Part shown: piece by piece, positions 35,306 through 42,552 of the stretch
Layout: each line of letters starts with the position of its first letter
How positions within the stretch are numbered: position 1 is the stretch's first letter
Assembly: GCA_017464225.1 (NCBI GenBank)
Contig: JAFUDW010000097.1
Span: 1-43,267, forward strand
Origin: Clostridia bacterium
GTDB lineage: Bacteria; Bacillota_A; Clostridia; Christensenellales; Aristaeellaceae
Direction: 5' to 3'
DNA length: 43,267 nucleotides
Translations under genes and position numbers: made by a program
The notes under the pieces: model-generated
Seen by the model: only the letters and a program-made list of their open reading frames with translations
Databases searched by the model: none
Told to the model about the DNA's origin: nothing

Positions 35306-36264
35306 TCCGCTTCCTCCTTTTCCGCCCGTCTTTCCAGCAGGGCCCGGCGAAGCATGGGCAGCGTAAGCGCGGCGACGACGATGGCCGCGGACAGCAGCTT
35401 GACCGCATAGCTGGGCATATCGATTTTATAGGCGAGCTGCAGGATGACCCGATAGATCAGAGAGCCCACAGCAGCCGAGATCAAACCGACTGTGACCGAA
35501 CGCTTGCCGAAAAACACTTGTCCGATGATCACCGACGCCAGCCCCACCACCAGCATGCCGCTGCCAAAATTCAGATCGGCGTAACGCTGCTGCTGGCACA
35601 GAAGCGCGCCGGAAAAAGCCACCAGCGCATTGGAGATCATGATGCCGTTGACCCGGGATCGATCGGCGTTGATGGAGGAGGAGCGAACCATTTCCTCATT
35701 GTCGCCCGTGGCGCGGATGGCCATGCCGCCGCGGGTATAAAAGAATACCGAAAGGACCGTCAGAAGCAAAAGCACAATGAGCCCCGTCAGGATCAAGCCG
35801 CTCAGATTGGCATCCAGCCGCTTATTGCCGGTCAGCCCCACCAAAAAGGCGCGAAAGGATTTGTATAGCGTATCGCAGGCCACCTGCGTTTCCACGCCCG
35901 CGCTGTTCAGCTCCGCCCGCTGCAGGTACAGATTGGACTGGCCGCCCAGGATCATGAAATTTACGGTGTACAGTCCGGTCATGGTCAGGATGCCGGAAAG
36001 GATCGGGTTGATCCTGAGCTTTGTTTGCAGCAGCCCGGTGCACAGTCCCGCCAGCGCCCCCGCCAGCATGCCGCACAGCAGCCCCAGAACCGGATATCCG
36101 GCAATCGTGACCACGGCGCATACGCACATACCCACCACAAAGCTGCCGTCAATGGTCAAATCTGGCATGTTCAGCACCCGGAAGGCGATAAACACCCCCA
36201 GCGCCATGGGCACGTAAATCATCCCCTGGCTGAGGGCGGAAATCAGAAGGGTCATCAGGTTCAT
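35302..36264 (-). CDS. TrpXYZ-like ABC transporter permease
   Basis: 320 residues, about eight membrane helices, of the branched-chain/sugar-type permease superfamily (BPD_transp_2, COG4120). It starts LISALSQGMIYVPMALGVFI and has VLNMPDLTIDGSFVVG, a segment typical of TrpY-like permeases, and GDNEEMVRSSSINADRSRV in the cytoplasmic loop that contacts the ATPase. The start at 36264 has a weak GGAG close by; an ATG three codons later is a fair alternative. A 28-bp palindrome with a downstream T-run separates it from the binding-protein gene. Confidence 0.9.
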   Translation of the reverse strand: MNLMTLLISALSQGMIYVPMALGVFIAFRVLNMPDLTIDGSFVVGMCVCAVVTIAGYPVLGLLCGMLAGALAGLCTGLLQTKLRINPILSGILTMTGLYTVNFMILGGQSNLYLQRAELNSAGVETQVACDTLYKSFRAFLVGLTGNKRLDANLSGLILTGLIVLLLLTVLSVFFYTRGGMAIRATGDNEEMVRSSSINADRSRVNGIMISNALVAFSGALLCQQQRYADLNFGSGMLVVGLASVIIGQVFFGKRSVTVGLISAAVGSLIYRVILQLAYKIDMPSYAVKLLSAAIVVAALTLPMLRRALLERRAEKEEAE

Positions 36265-36292
36265 GCTCCATCGCTTCCTTCAAAAAAACTGT

Positions 36293-36320
36293 CCTGGGAA
36301 CAGGCGCGCCTGTTCCCAGG
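36293..36320 (-). terminator. Intercistronic hairpin between binding protein and permease
   Basis: A perfect 28-bp palindrome (CCTGGGAACAGGCG and its complement). On the minus strand it is followed by ACAGTTTTTTGA, so it can act as a partial terminator, a common way to make more binding protein than membrane subunits. Confidence 0.75.
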
Positions 36321-36329
36321 CGTTATGTA

Positions 36330-37316
36330 TCACTTACCGAAATGGCTGGTGCCGTCAGCCTCCACCAGCACCTGATACGCGCTCAAGATCTCTTCGCCGA
36401 TCTCCATGTCGATACGCTCCGCCGCCTGCAAATTGACGAAACGCGCGTAATCGCTCAGCGTCTGATAGGGAATATCCTCGGGCATCTCGCCCTGGGCCAA
36501 ACGGACCACCAGATCGGCCACCTGATTGCCCAACTGCACATAGTCCACGCCGATGGTGGCAAAGCCGCCGTCCGCCACCATGGAATCAGCGCCGCAGTAT
36601 ACGGGGATACCGTATCCGTAAGCCACGTCGGTATAGGTTGACATGGCGGAAGCGATGGAATTATCGTTGCCGGTATACAGTGCGTCGATGCCCTTGGAAA
36701 TCAGCGTTTCCATGGCGGTCTGCAGCTCGGAAAGGTTGGCGATGGAAACCTCCTCATAGGCGATGCCGTTGGCGTCGCAATAGGTTTTGGCCGCGTTGAT
36801 CGTGGAAACGGAATTGGTCTCGCTGGAGGTATACAGGAAGCCGATCTTCTGGTAATCAGGCTGGAAATCGGAAATCAGCCGCACGATCTCCCCAGCGGGG
36901 ATGTTATTGGAAACGCCGGTAATGAAAAAGCTGTCGTCGCCGGTGAGGCCCGCGGCCACGGGATCGGAAACGGCGGCAAACACCACGGGCACAGCGCCAT
37001 CCTCATAAATCACCTTTGCGCTCTGGGCGGTATTGGTGGCGATGGGCACCAGGATATCAACGCCATCCATTTTCACGTTTTCCAGGATGGTCGCCAGCGC
37101 GGCGGTATCGCCCTCGGCGTTCCGGGTCACGATTTCAAACTCCAAATCGCTGCTCTCCAGCGCGGACACGATCGTATCTCGGATCTGATTCAGAGAAGTA
37201 TGGGTCAAAGGCTGCACCACCGCCACCCGGATGGGCTCGGCCAAAGCGCAGGACATGAGCAGCGCCGCGGACAGCATAAGGCAGATCACAAAACGAATCA
37301 CAGAACTGTTTTTCAT
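36330..37316 (-). CDS. TrpX-like ABC transporter substrate-binding protein
   Basis: 328 residues: a signal sequence ending in LLMSCALA, with a possible lipobox Cys at residue 22-23, then a two-lobed binding fold of the COG2984 family. Typical segments are RVAVVQPLTHTSLNQIRDTI, ILVPIATNTAQSAK, PVVFAAVSDPVAAGL, IGFLYTSSETNS and YTGNDNSIASAM. Characterised members bind tryptophan (TrpX of streptococci), but the family also serves other small ligands. AGGAGG is seven bases before the ATG. It follows the dehydrogenase by 23 bases. Confidence 0.9.
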   Translation of the reverse strand: MKNSSVIRFVICLMLSAALLMSCALAEPIRVAVVQPLTHTSLNQIRDTIVSALESSDLEFEIVTRNAEGDTAALATILENVKMDGVDILVPIATNTAQSAKVIYEDGAVPVVFAAVSDPVAAGLTGDDSFFITGVSNNIPAGEIVRLISDFQPDYQKIGFLYTSSETNSVSTINAAKTYCDANGIAYEEVSIANLSELQTAMETLISKGIDALYTGNDNSIASAMSTYTDVAYGYGIPVYCGADSMVADGGFATIGVDYVQLGNQVADLVVRLAQGEMPEDIPYQTLSDYARFVNLQAAERIDMEIGEEILSAYQVLVEADGTSHFGK

Positions 37317-37339
37317 GGGTTTTTCCTCCTGTTATTTTA

Positions 37340-38260
37340 TTAAAGCGTTTGAGCCAATTTACAATGGGTTTCAAGCACCCGGACACTTTGGTCAAAGGCG
37401 ATCCTCTCGTCCTTGGCCATCGGTATTTCAACGACCGATTCTATTCCCTGACGTCCCACAACGCAGGGAACGCCGCAGGGGACGCCATGCACGCCGTATT
37501 CCCCCTCCAGCACCACCGAAAGAGGCAGCGTGCGCCGCTCTCCCCGCAGGATACCGTCAATCAGATAGGCCGCGGCCTGACCGATCCCAAACTCCGTGGA
37601 GCCCTTGCCCTCAATGATTTCCATGCCCGTGCTATGGGTGCGCCGCAGCGCTTCCCCGGCGTCAAAGCCGGGCGCTTGATCCGCCGGTTTTCCATCCGCC
37701 AGCAGGGCGCCGAAGGGGATCATGGAGGAATCGCCGTGTTCCCCCATCACAAGCGCCTGGATGGCTGAACGGGGCAAACCCGTTTGCTCGCTGAGGATGC
37801 GCTGCAGCCTGAACGTATCAAGCAGCGTACCGGTACCAAAGCAGCGTGCGCGATCCATCTCCAGGGCTTGCCGCAGGCAGTCCGCAATGATATCGCAGGG
37901 ATTGGTGATGCTGATCACCAGCCCGCAGGGCGGCGCAGGCCGCAGGCTTTCCGCCAGCTCCCGCACCATGCGGACCGAATCGCCCAGCAGATCAAGGCGC
38001 GTCTGCCCAGCTTCCCGCGGTTTGCCAATAGCGCAGACCGTGATATCGGCATCGGCGCAATCGGCGTAAACGCCGGCGCGCACTGCCGGAATATCCCGGG
38101 AACAGCTGAGGCTGTCCGCGATATCGGCAGCCTGGGCCGCCGCCTTGTCGGGCAGCTTATCCACCAGTATGATCTGATCGCAAACGCGCCCGACCGCCAG
38201 GGACATGGCTACGTGAGAGCCCACATGCCCGGCGCCAAGAATGACCACTTTTGTTGACAA
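37340..38260 (-). CDS. Lactate/malate-type 2-hydroxyacid dehydrogenase
   Basis: NAD-dependent interconversion of a 2-keto acid and its 2-hydroxy acid. 306 residues. The nucleotide-binding VVILGAGHVGSHVA and LVDK (NAD-preferring Asp) are present; catalytic His is in MGEHGDSS, the Asp/Arg pair in LLDTFRLQ, and SITNPCDI is kept. GEHGD and GSTEFG point to the lactate branch, but the specificity loop GKPREAGQTR puts Arg where lactate enzymes usually have Gln and malate enzymes Arg, so the substrate is open. The start is TTG with GGAGGTGG upstream; no ATG fits. It directly follows a T-box terminator, unusual for this family, and leads a TrpXYZ-like transporter operon. Confidence 0.88.
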   Translation of the reverse strand: MSTKVVILGAGHVGSHVAMSLAVGRVCDQIILVDKLPDKAAAQAADIADSLSCSRDIPAVRAGVYADCADADITVCAIGKPREAGQTRLDLLGDSVRMVRELAESLRPAPPCGLVISITNPCDIIADCLRQALEMDRARCFGTGTLLDTFRLQRILSEQTGLPRSAIQALVMGEHGDSSMIPFGALLADGKPADQAPGFDAGEALRRTHSTGMEIIEGKGSTEFGIGQAAAYLIDGILRGERRTLPLSVVLEGEYGVHGVPCGVPCVVGRQGIESVVEIPMAKDERIAFDQSVRVLETHCKLAQTL

Positions 38261-38299
38261 CCAACCACCTCCATTCTGTCCGGGGCGGTTCTTTCATAC

Positions 38300-38577
38300 A
38301 AAAAACCCCGTCCCGCAATGCTGATTGCTGGGACAGGGCGAATATTTTCTTCCCTGCGGTGCCACCCGGCTTGGCGCTTGCGCGCCCACCTTTGCTCCGT
38401 ACTATCATACGGCCTCTTTTGATAACGGAGAGAAAGCTCCGTCGCCCCTACTGAGGCCGCCGGCCCGTTCGGTTTGCCCTCAAAAGTCCATTCATTTCCG
38501 CGCCGTGTACCGCAATCTCACCGCCTGCGGCTCTCTTGAACCTGCTGATCGGAAATTACTCCTCTTTTTCAAAGGTT
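38300..38577 (-). promoter_or_regulatory. T-box leader, specifier UGG (Trp), controlling the dehydrogenase-transporter operon
   Basis: All T-box landmarks are present on the minus strand in order: AGTAA, AAGAGAG with GGCGGTGAGA (stem I distal part), the specifier loop, and the antiterminator GGGTGGCACCGC, followed by a terminator hairpin (38305-38338) with TTTTTT. Helices TTTCCG/CGGAAA above and AAAAG/CTTTT below frame the loop strand TGAATGGA, placing the specifier at TGG (38488-38490) followed by A. The same register gives AAC in the asnB leader. The acceptor-binding UGGC (38361-38364) calls for discriminator G, as in tRNA-Trp. Control is by transcription termination. Confidence 0.9.
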
Positions 38578-38583
38578 TGATTT

Positions 38584-38612
38584 ATTATACCGGTTCGCCG
38601 CCCGACTGTCAA
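38584..38612 (-). promoter_or_regulatory. Consensus promoter of the T-box dehydrogenase operon
   Basis: Minus strand TTGACA (38607-38612), 17-bp spacer, TATAAT (38584-38589). A perfect consensus, suited to a gene whose control lies downstream in a leader. Confidence 0.85.
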
Positions 38613-38665
38613 CCCAAATACAATAAAAACACATTTTAAGGAAAGTTTATACGCCGTTTACTCCA

Positions 38666-40366
38666 TTAATCCGCCTGCAGCGCGTCGTATCCCTCCTCGC
38701 CCGTGCGGACGCGCACCACGTTTTCCACATCCTGCACAAAGATCTTGCCATCGCCGATATGCCCGGTGCAGAGCACGCTGCGGGCGGTTTCGATCACCTG
38801 GCGGACGGGGACTTTACTGACCACGATATCAACCTGCGCCTTGGGCAGCAGGGTCACTTCCACAGGCGTGCCGCGGTAGTATTCAGGCTTGCCCTTCTGC
38901 ATTCCGTAGCCCATCACGTTGGTAACGGTCATGCCGGTGATGCCGATCCTGTTCATGGCGGTCTTCAGGCTTTCCAGGCTGCCGGGGCGGCAGATGATCT
39001 GCACGCGGGTATAGACCGGTTCGGCGGGCGCCTTTTCCCTGGGCTTCCGTACAGGCTCGCCCTTTTCATCAGCCGCAGGCATCATCACGGGCTCATCCTC
39101 CATCACGCTGCCATCCGGCAGGATGGAAAAGCCCGAATAGGCCGTCGTCAAACCGTGCTCGGAACGATCCAAGCCCAAGATCTCGTCCTCGGCGTCCGCC
39201 CTGAGACCGATGGTTTTTCGGATGAGCGTGAATACGACGGTGATGACCACGGCCGTCCAGGCAATGGTGCAAAGCACGCCCAGGGCCTGGATGCCCAAGA
39301 ATTTGAAGCCGCCGCCGTAAAAAACGCCCTTCATGGTGGAGACCCCGGTGGCAAAAAAGCCCGTCAGGACAGTGCCCAGCGCGCCGCATACGCCGTGAAC
39401 GGAGATCGCGCCTACCGGGTCGTCGATCCTGACCGCCTTATCGAAGAACTCCACGGCAAGCACCACCGCGAAACCGCAGCAAATGCCAATCACCGCCGCG
39501 CCGAAGGGATTCACCGCGTCGCACCCCGCAGTAATGCCCACCAATCCGGCCAAAGCGGCGTTAAAGGTCATCGATACGTCAGGCTTTCCATAGCGTATCC
39601 AGGTAAAGATCATGGCGACAAGGGTCGCCAGGGCGGCAGCCAGGTTGGTGTTAAAGAATACCAGCCCAGCAGACACGATCAGATCATCGCTGTCCATGCC
39701 CACAGTGGAGGCGCCATTGAAACCAAACCAGCAGAACCACAGGATGAACACGCCCAGCGCGGCGATGGACAGATTGTGGCCCAGGATGGCCTTGGGCTTA
39801 CCGTCCTTGCCGTACTTGCCGATCCGGGGGCCCAGCATCTTCGCGCCGATCAAGGCGCATACGCCGCCCACCATGTGCACCGCGGTGGAGCCGGCAAAAT
39901 CATGGAAGCCCATCTCCGCCAGCCATCCGCCGCCCCAGATCCAATGGCCGCTGACGGGGTAGATGAACAGGGAAATGGCTGCGGAATACACGCAGTAAGC
40001 GGAAAACTTGGTGCGCTCCGCCATGGCGCCGGAAACGATGGTGGCGGAGGTGGCGCAAAACACCGTTTGAAAAATAGCGTAGGCCCACAGCGGCACTCCG
40101 GCGGGCAAAACCGCGCTGTAATCCCCCATGATAAAGGGATCGATCCATCCGAACAGCGCCGTACCGCTGCCAAACATGATGCCAAAGCCGATGAGCCAGT
40201 AAAGGGGCGTGCCGATGCAGAAATCCATCAGGTTTTTCATCAGGATATTGCCGGTATTCTTGGCCCGGGTGAACCCGGCCTCGCACATGGCAAAGCCTGC
40301 CTGCATGAAGAAAACCAGGGCCGCGCCCAGCAGAACCCAGATCGTGTTGGCGGGAGAATACGTCAT
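38666..40366 (-). CDS. amt: Ammonium transporter fused to a PII signalling domain
   Basis: 566 residues. Residues about 1-410 form an Amt/Mep/Rh channel with eleven or so helices: VFFMQAGFAMCEAGFTRAKN, DFAGSTAVHMVGG and the pore-His region ISVHGVCGALGTVLTG. A charged linker (about 410-445) joins a PII (GlnB/GlnK) domain (about 450-560): VGITGMTV-like IGITGMTVTNVMGYG, T-loop GKPEYYRGTPVEV, GHIGDGKIFV and RVRTGEEG. The T-loop keeps Tyr46 but has Val where GlnB has the uridylylated Tyr51, as expected outside Proteobacteria. The start at 40366 is the last ATG before the first helix and has GGAAGTG upstream; an ATG at 40387 is possible. Probably a self-gating ammonium channel. Confidence 0.9.
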   Translation of the reverse strand: MTYSPANTIWVLLGAALVFFMQAGFAMCEAGFTRAKNTGNILMKNLMDFCIGTPLYWLIGFGIMFGSGTALFGWIDPFIMGDYSAVLPAGVPLWAYAIFQTVFCATSATIVSGAMAERTKFSAYCVYSAAISLFIYPVSGHWIWGGGWLAEMGFHDFAGSTAVHMVGGVCALIGAKMLGPRIGKYGKDGKPKAILGHNLSIAALGVFILWFCWFGFNGASTVGMDSDDLIVSAGLVFFNTNLAAALATLVAMIFTWIRYGKPDVSMTFNAALAGLVGITAGCDAVNPFGAAVIGICCGFAVVLAVEFFDKAVRIDDPVGAISVHGVCGALGTVLTGFFATGVSTMKGVFYGGGFKFLGIQALGVLCTIAWTAVVITVVFTLIRKTIGLRADAEDEILGLDRSEHGLTTAYSGFSILPDGSVMEDEPVMMPAADEKGEPVRKPREKAPAEPVYTRVQIICRPGSLESLKTAMNRIGITGMTVTNVMGYGMQKGKPEYYRGTPVEVTLLPKAQVDIVVSKVPVRQVIETARSVLCTGHIGDGKIFVQDVENVVRVRTGEEGYDALQAD

Positions 40367-40399
40367 GCTTCTCACTTCCGTTTCCATAAAATCACCAAC

Positions 40400-40439
40400 A
40401 AAAAAGGCGCCGGGTGCATCAAGCACACCCTTGCGCCTT
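40400..40439 (-). terminator. Attenuator-like terminator in the amt leader
   Basis: Minus strand AAGGCGC (40433-40439) pairs with GCGCCTT (40404-40410), a bulge AA/G follows, then GGGTG/CACCC, and TTTTTT after the stem. It lies between the promoter (40454-40482) and the amt start codon, so amt can be expressed only by read-through or antitermination. Its 5' arm CAAGGCGCAAGGG resembles that of the glnA leader hairpin. Confidence 0.75.
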
Positions 40440-40453
40440 GTTGGAATGATGGC

Positions 40454-40482
40454 ATTTTAGAGCGGGTTTTTGCTTTTGTCAA
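40454..40482 (-). promoter_or_regulatory. Promoter of amt
   Basis: Minus strand TTGACA (40477-40482), 17-bp spacer, TAAAAT (40454-40459). It lies between the asnB stop codon and the amt leader terminator. Confidence 0.75.
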
Positions 40483-40505
40483 GGGGCAGAACAATCAAAA
40501 AACAA

Positions 40506-42086
40506 TCATATGCCGCTTGCCCCGTAATTGCTCAGCACCCGAGCCGAGGGATCATCCACGTCACAGCCGGGCCAGGTCTTGTTGGGCATCCAGTAATCGG
40601 GGATCATCCGCGCCTGGCCGGGATAGAACCGCTCAAACAGCTCCCGATACAGCAGGCTTTCCTTGGTAAAGGGCGGGCGATAATCATATCCGGCCGCTTT
40701 TTCAGCGAATTCCCGATCGGTATAACTCCTTTCAGCCAGAGCTTTCAGATCGCCCACCATGCTGTGGCCCACGGCGTCCGAAAAAGCCGCTTTCTGCCGC
40801 CAGAGGATCTCGTCGGGCAGGATATGGTCGTCGGCAAAAGCCTTACGGATCAGGTACTTGCCCATGTTATGGGTGTTCATTTTGAGCTCCGGATCAACGC
40901 TCATGGCGTAGCGCACAAATTTGAGATCGCCGAAGGGCACCCGCGCCTCCAGGCTGTTGACCGATATGCAGCGGTCAGCCCGCAGCACATCGTATACGTG
41001 CAGCTCCCGGATGCGCTTTTCGGCCTCCTCCTGAAAGTCGGCGGCGCTGGGCGCAAAATCGGTATATTTATAGCCGAACAGCTCGTCGGAGATCTCGCCC
41101 GTCAGCAGCACGCGGATATCGGTGTTTTCATGGATCCATTTGCAAACCAGATACATGCCGATGGACGCGCGGATGGTGGTGATATCCCAGGTGCCAAGCA
41201 ATTCCACCACGTCGGGCAGGGCTTTGATCACATCCTTTTCGCTGATGATGACCTCGGTATGATCGCTGCCGATAAAATCGGCGGCCTTTCGGGCATATTT
41301 GAGATCGATGGCGTCCACGTCCATGCCGATGGCGAAGGTGCGGATAGGCTTTTTCAGCATCTTCTGGGCGATGGCGCAAACCAGTGAGGAATCCAGCCCG
41401 CCGGAGAGCAAAAAGCCGATGGGCGCGTCGGCGTCCAGTCGCTTTTCCACCCCGTCCATCAGCAGACGGCGAAGCTTTTGGCACACTTCTTCTTCGGTTT
41501 TCATGGTGAAATACCCCACGTACGCCGGATCGGCGTATTGGATAAACTGGCCGTCCATCCAGTAATGCCCCGGCGGGAAGGGCAAAATCTGATCGCAAAG
41601 GCCCATCAGGTTTTTGGGTTCGCTGGCAAAAGCCCATTCGCCATCGGAAAGCCGGCCGTAATAAAGGGGCCGGATGCCGATGGGATCGCGGGCCGCGATC
41701 AGCTTGTTCCGTTCTCCGTCGTAGAGCAGCAGGGCGAATTCAGCGTCCAGGGTCTTGAACATCTCCACGCCGTATTCATGATACAGCGGCAGCAGGATCT
41801 CGCAGTCGGACTGGCTCCGCAGTTCATACTTGCATAGCAGCCGATCCCGGAGGGGCCGAAAGCCATACAGCTCGCCGTTGCACACCACGGCGTCCTCGTC
41901 CAGACGGAAGGGCTGCATGCCCCGCTCGTCCAGGCCCATGATGGCCAGGCGGTGAAAGCCCAGATACCCGATGGGGATCTCCTCAAACCGGCTCATATCC
42001 GGCCCTCGGGAAACCGTTCTGTCAAAGCACGCTTTCAGGGTATCAACGTCAACTGTCTTACTGGTCACGCCGAAAATGGAACACAT
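40506..42086 (-). CDS. asnB: Asparagine synthase (glutamine-hydrolysing), AsnB
   Basis: Makes asparagine from aspartate, ATP and glutamine. 526 residues: N-terminal class II glutaminase domain beginning with Met-Cys (MCSIFGVTSK), where Cys2 becomes the nucleophile after Met removal, with SRGPDMS, FHRLAIMGL and CNGELYG; then a synthetase domain with the PP-loop SGGLDSS, LLTGEISDELFGY and EARVPFGDLKFV. The need for Cys2 fixes the start at ATG 42086 and excludes the GTG three codons earlier. GGAGGTG is six bases upstream and is part of the T-box switch. A T-box with an Asn specifier lies in the leader. Confidence 0.95.
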   Translation of the reverse strand: MCSIFGVTSKTVDVDTLKACFDRTVSRGPDMSRFEEIPIGYLGFHRLAIMGLDERGMQPFRLDEDAVVCNGELYGFRPLRDRLLCKYELRSQSDCEILLPLYHEYGVEMFKTLDAEFALLLYDGERNKLIAARDPIGIRPLYYGRLSDGEWAFASEPKNLMGLCDQILPFPPGHYWMDGQFIQYADPAYVGYFTMKTEEEVCQKLRRLLMDGVEKRLDADAPIGFLLSGGLDSSLVCAIAQKMLKKPIRTFAIGMDVDAIDLKYARKAADFIGSDHTEVIISEKDVIKALPDVVELLGTWDITTIRASIGMYLVCKWIHENTDIRVLLTGEISDELFGYKYTDFAPSAADFQEEAEKRIRELHVYDVLRADRCISVNSLEARVPFGDLKFVRYAMSVDPELKMNTHNMGKYLIRKAFADDHILPDEILWRQKAAFSDAVGHSMVGDLKALAERSYTDREFAEKAAGYDYRPPFTKESLLYRELFERFYPGQARMIPDYWMPNKTWPGCDVDDPSARVLSNYGASGI

Positions 42087-42369
42087 AAATGGCACCTCCG
42101 TTTGTGGTCGGCAATCGCTCTGATATTTCAGGACGAAGGCCGCCGCTCCGTGGTGCCACCTGATTTGCTTCTCTTTCCGGGCTCCATCAAGCCCTGACGG
42201 CTGTAACGGGCCGTCTGTCCCGCCGCTCCTACTGGCCCGAAGGCGTTGGGTTTGGGCTTGGAAGGGTTCTTCGCTTGGGCTGTCCTGCGGGATTTTCAGC
42301 GTCTACCGCTCTCTGAAAGGCACAGCGTCCAGGTTACTCAGCTTCCGCATCGCTTTGGGTTTGAAATTT
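42087..42369 (-). promoter_or_regulatory. T-box leader of asnB, specifier AAC (Asn), probably translational
   Basis: Minus strand landmarks in order: GAGTAA, CAGAGAGCGG, stem I, specifier loop, GGCCAGTAGG, and antiterminator/antisequestrator GGTGGCACCACGG. Helix GGAAG/CTTCC below the loop puts the specifier at AAC (42266-42268). The acceptor-binding UGGC is at 42155-42158. No terminator with a T-run follows. Instead GGCACC (42152-42157) is complementary to GGTGCC (42091-42096), which overlaps the asnB ribosome binding site, so tRNA binding and masking of the RBS exclude each other. Confidence 0.88.
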
Positions 42370-42375
42370 GCGGGA

Positions 42376-42405
42376 AGTATAGCACCGCAGAACGAAAATT
42401 GTCAA
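42376..42405 (-). promoter_or_regulatory. Promoter of asnB
   Basis: Minus strand TTGACA (42400-42405), 18-bp spacer, TGC-TATACT (42376-42381). It is divergent from the glnA promoter, 48 bases away. Confidence 0.75.
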
Positions 42406-42452
42406 GCGAAGTACAGGCAAAAAACAATACAGAGCGAAAACAATCCGCCCCC

Positions 42453-42482
42453 TTGACTTATGGCCGTGCGCGGTTGTACAAT
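42453..42482 (+). promoter_or_regulatory. Promoter of glnA
   Basis: TTGACT (42453-42458), 18-bp spacer, TACAAT (42477-42482). Predicted start near 42489, just ahead of the leader hairpin. Confidence 0.7.
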
Positions 42483-42493
42483 GACCCCAGCAA

Positions 42494-42537
42494 GGCAAGG
42501 GAGCCGTGTTACGCGGTTCCCTCGCCCTTTTTATTTT
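42494..42537 (+). terminator. Attenuator-like terminator in the glnA leader
   Basis: GGC (42494-42496) with GCC (42524-42526), one A/C mismatch, then AGGGAGCCG (42498-42506) with CGGTTCCCT (42514-42522), followed by CTTTTTATTTT. It sits between the glnA promoter and the AAGGAGG of glnA, so most transcripts should stop unless antitermination occurs. The 5' arm CAAGGCAAGGG is close to that of the amt leader. Confidence 0.7.
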
Positions 42538-42552
42538 GAAGGAGGCCTTTTC

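Noticed and set aside
38300..38577. Gly (GGA), Asp (GAC) or Met (AUG) as the T-box specifier of the dehydrogenase operon
   Set aside because: The helix boundaries put UGG in the register that gives AAC for asnB; UGGC also disfavours Gly and Met tRNAs, whose discriminators are not G. Asp remains a minor alternative.
40400..42537. ANTAR dual-hairpin antitermination sites in the amt and glnA leaders
   Set aside because: Only one hairpin is seen in each leader and the terminal loops are not hexaloops with the expected A1 and G4.
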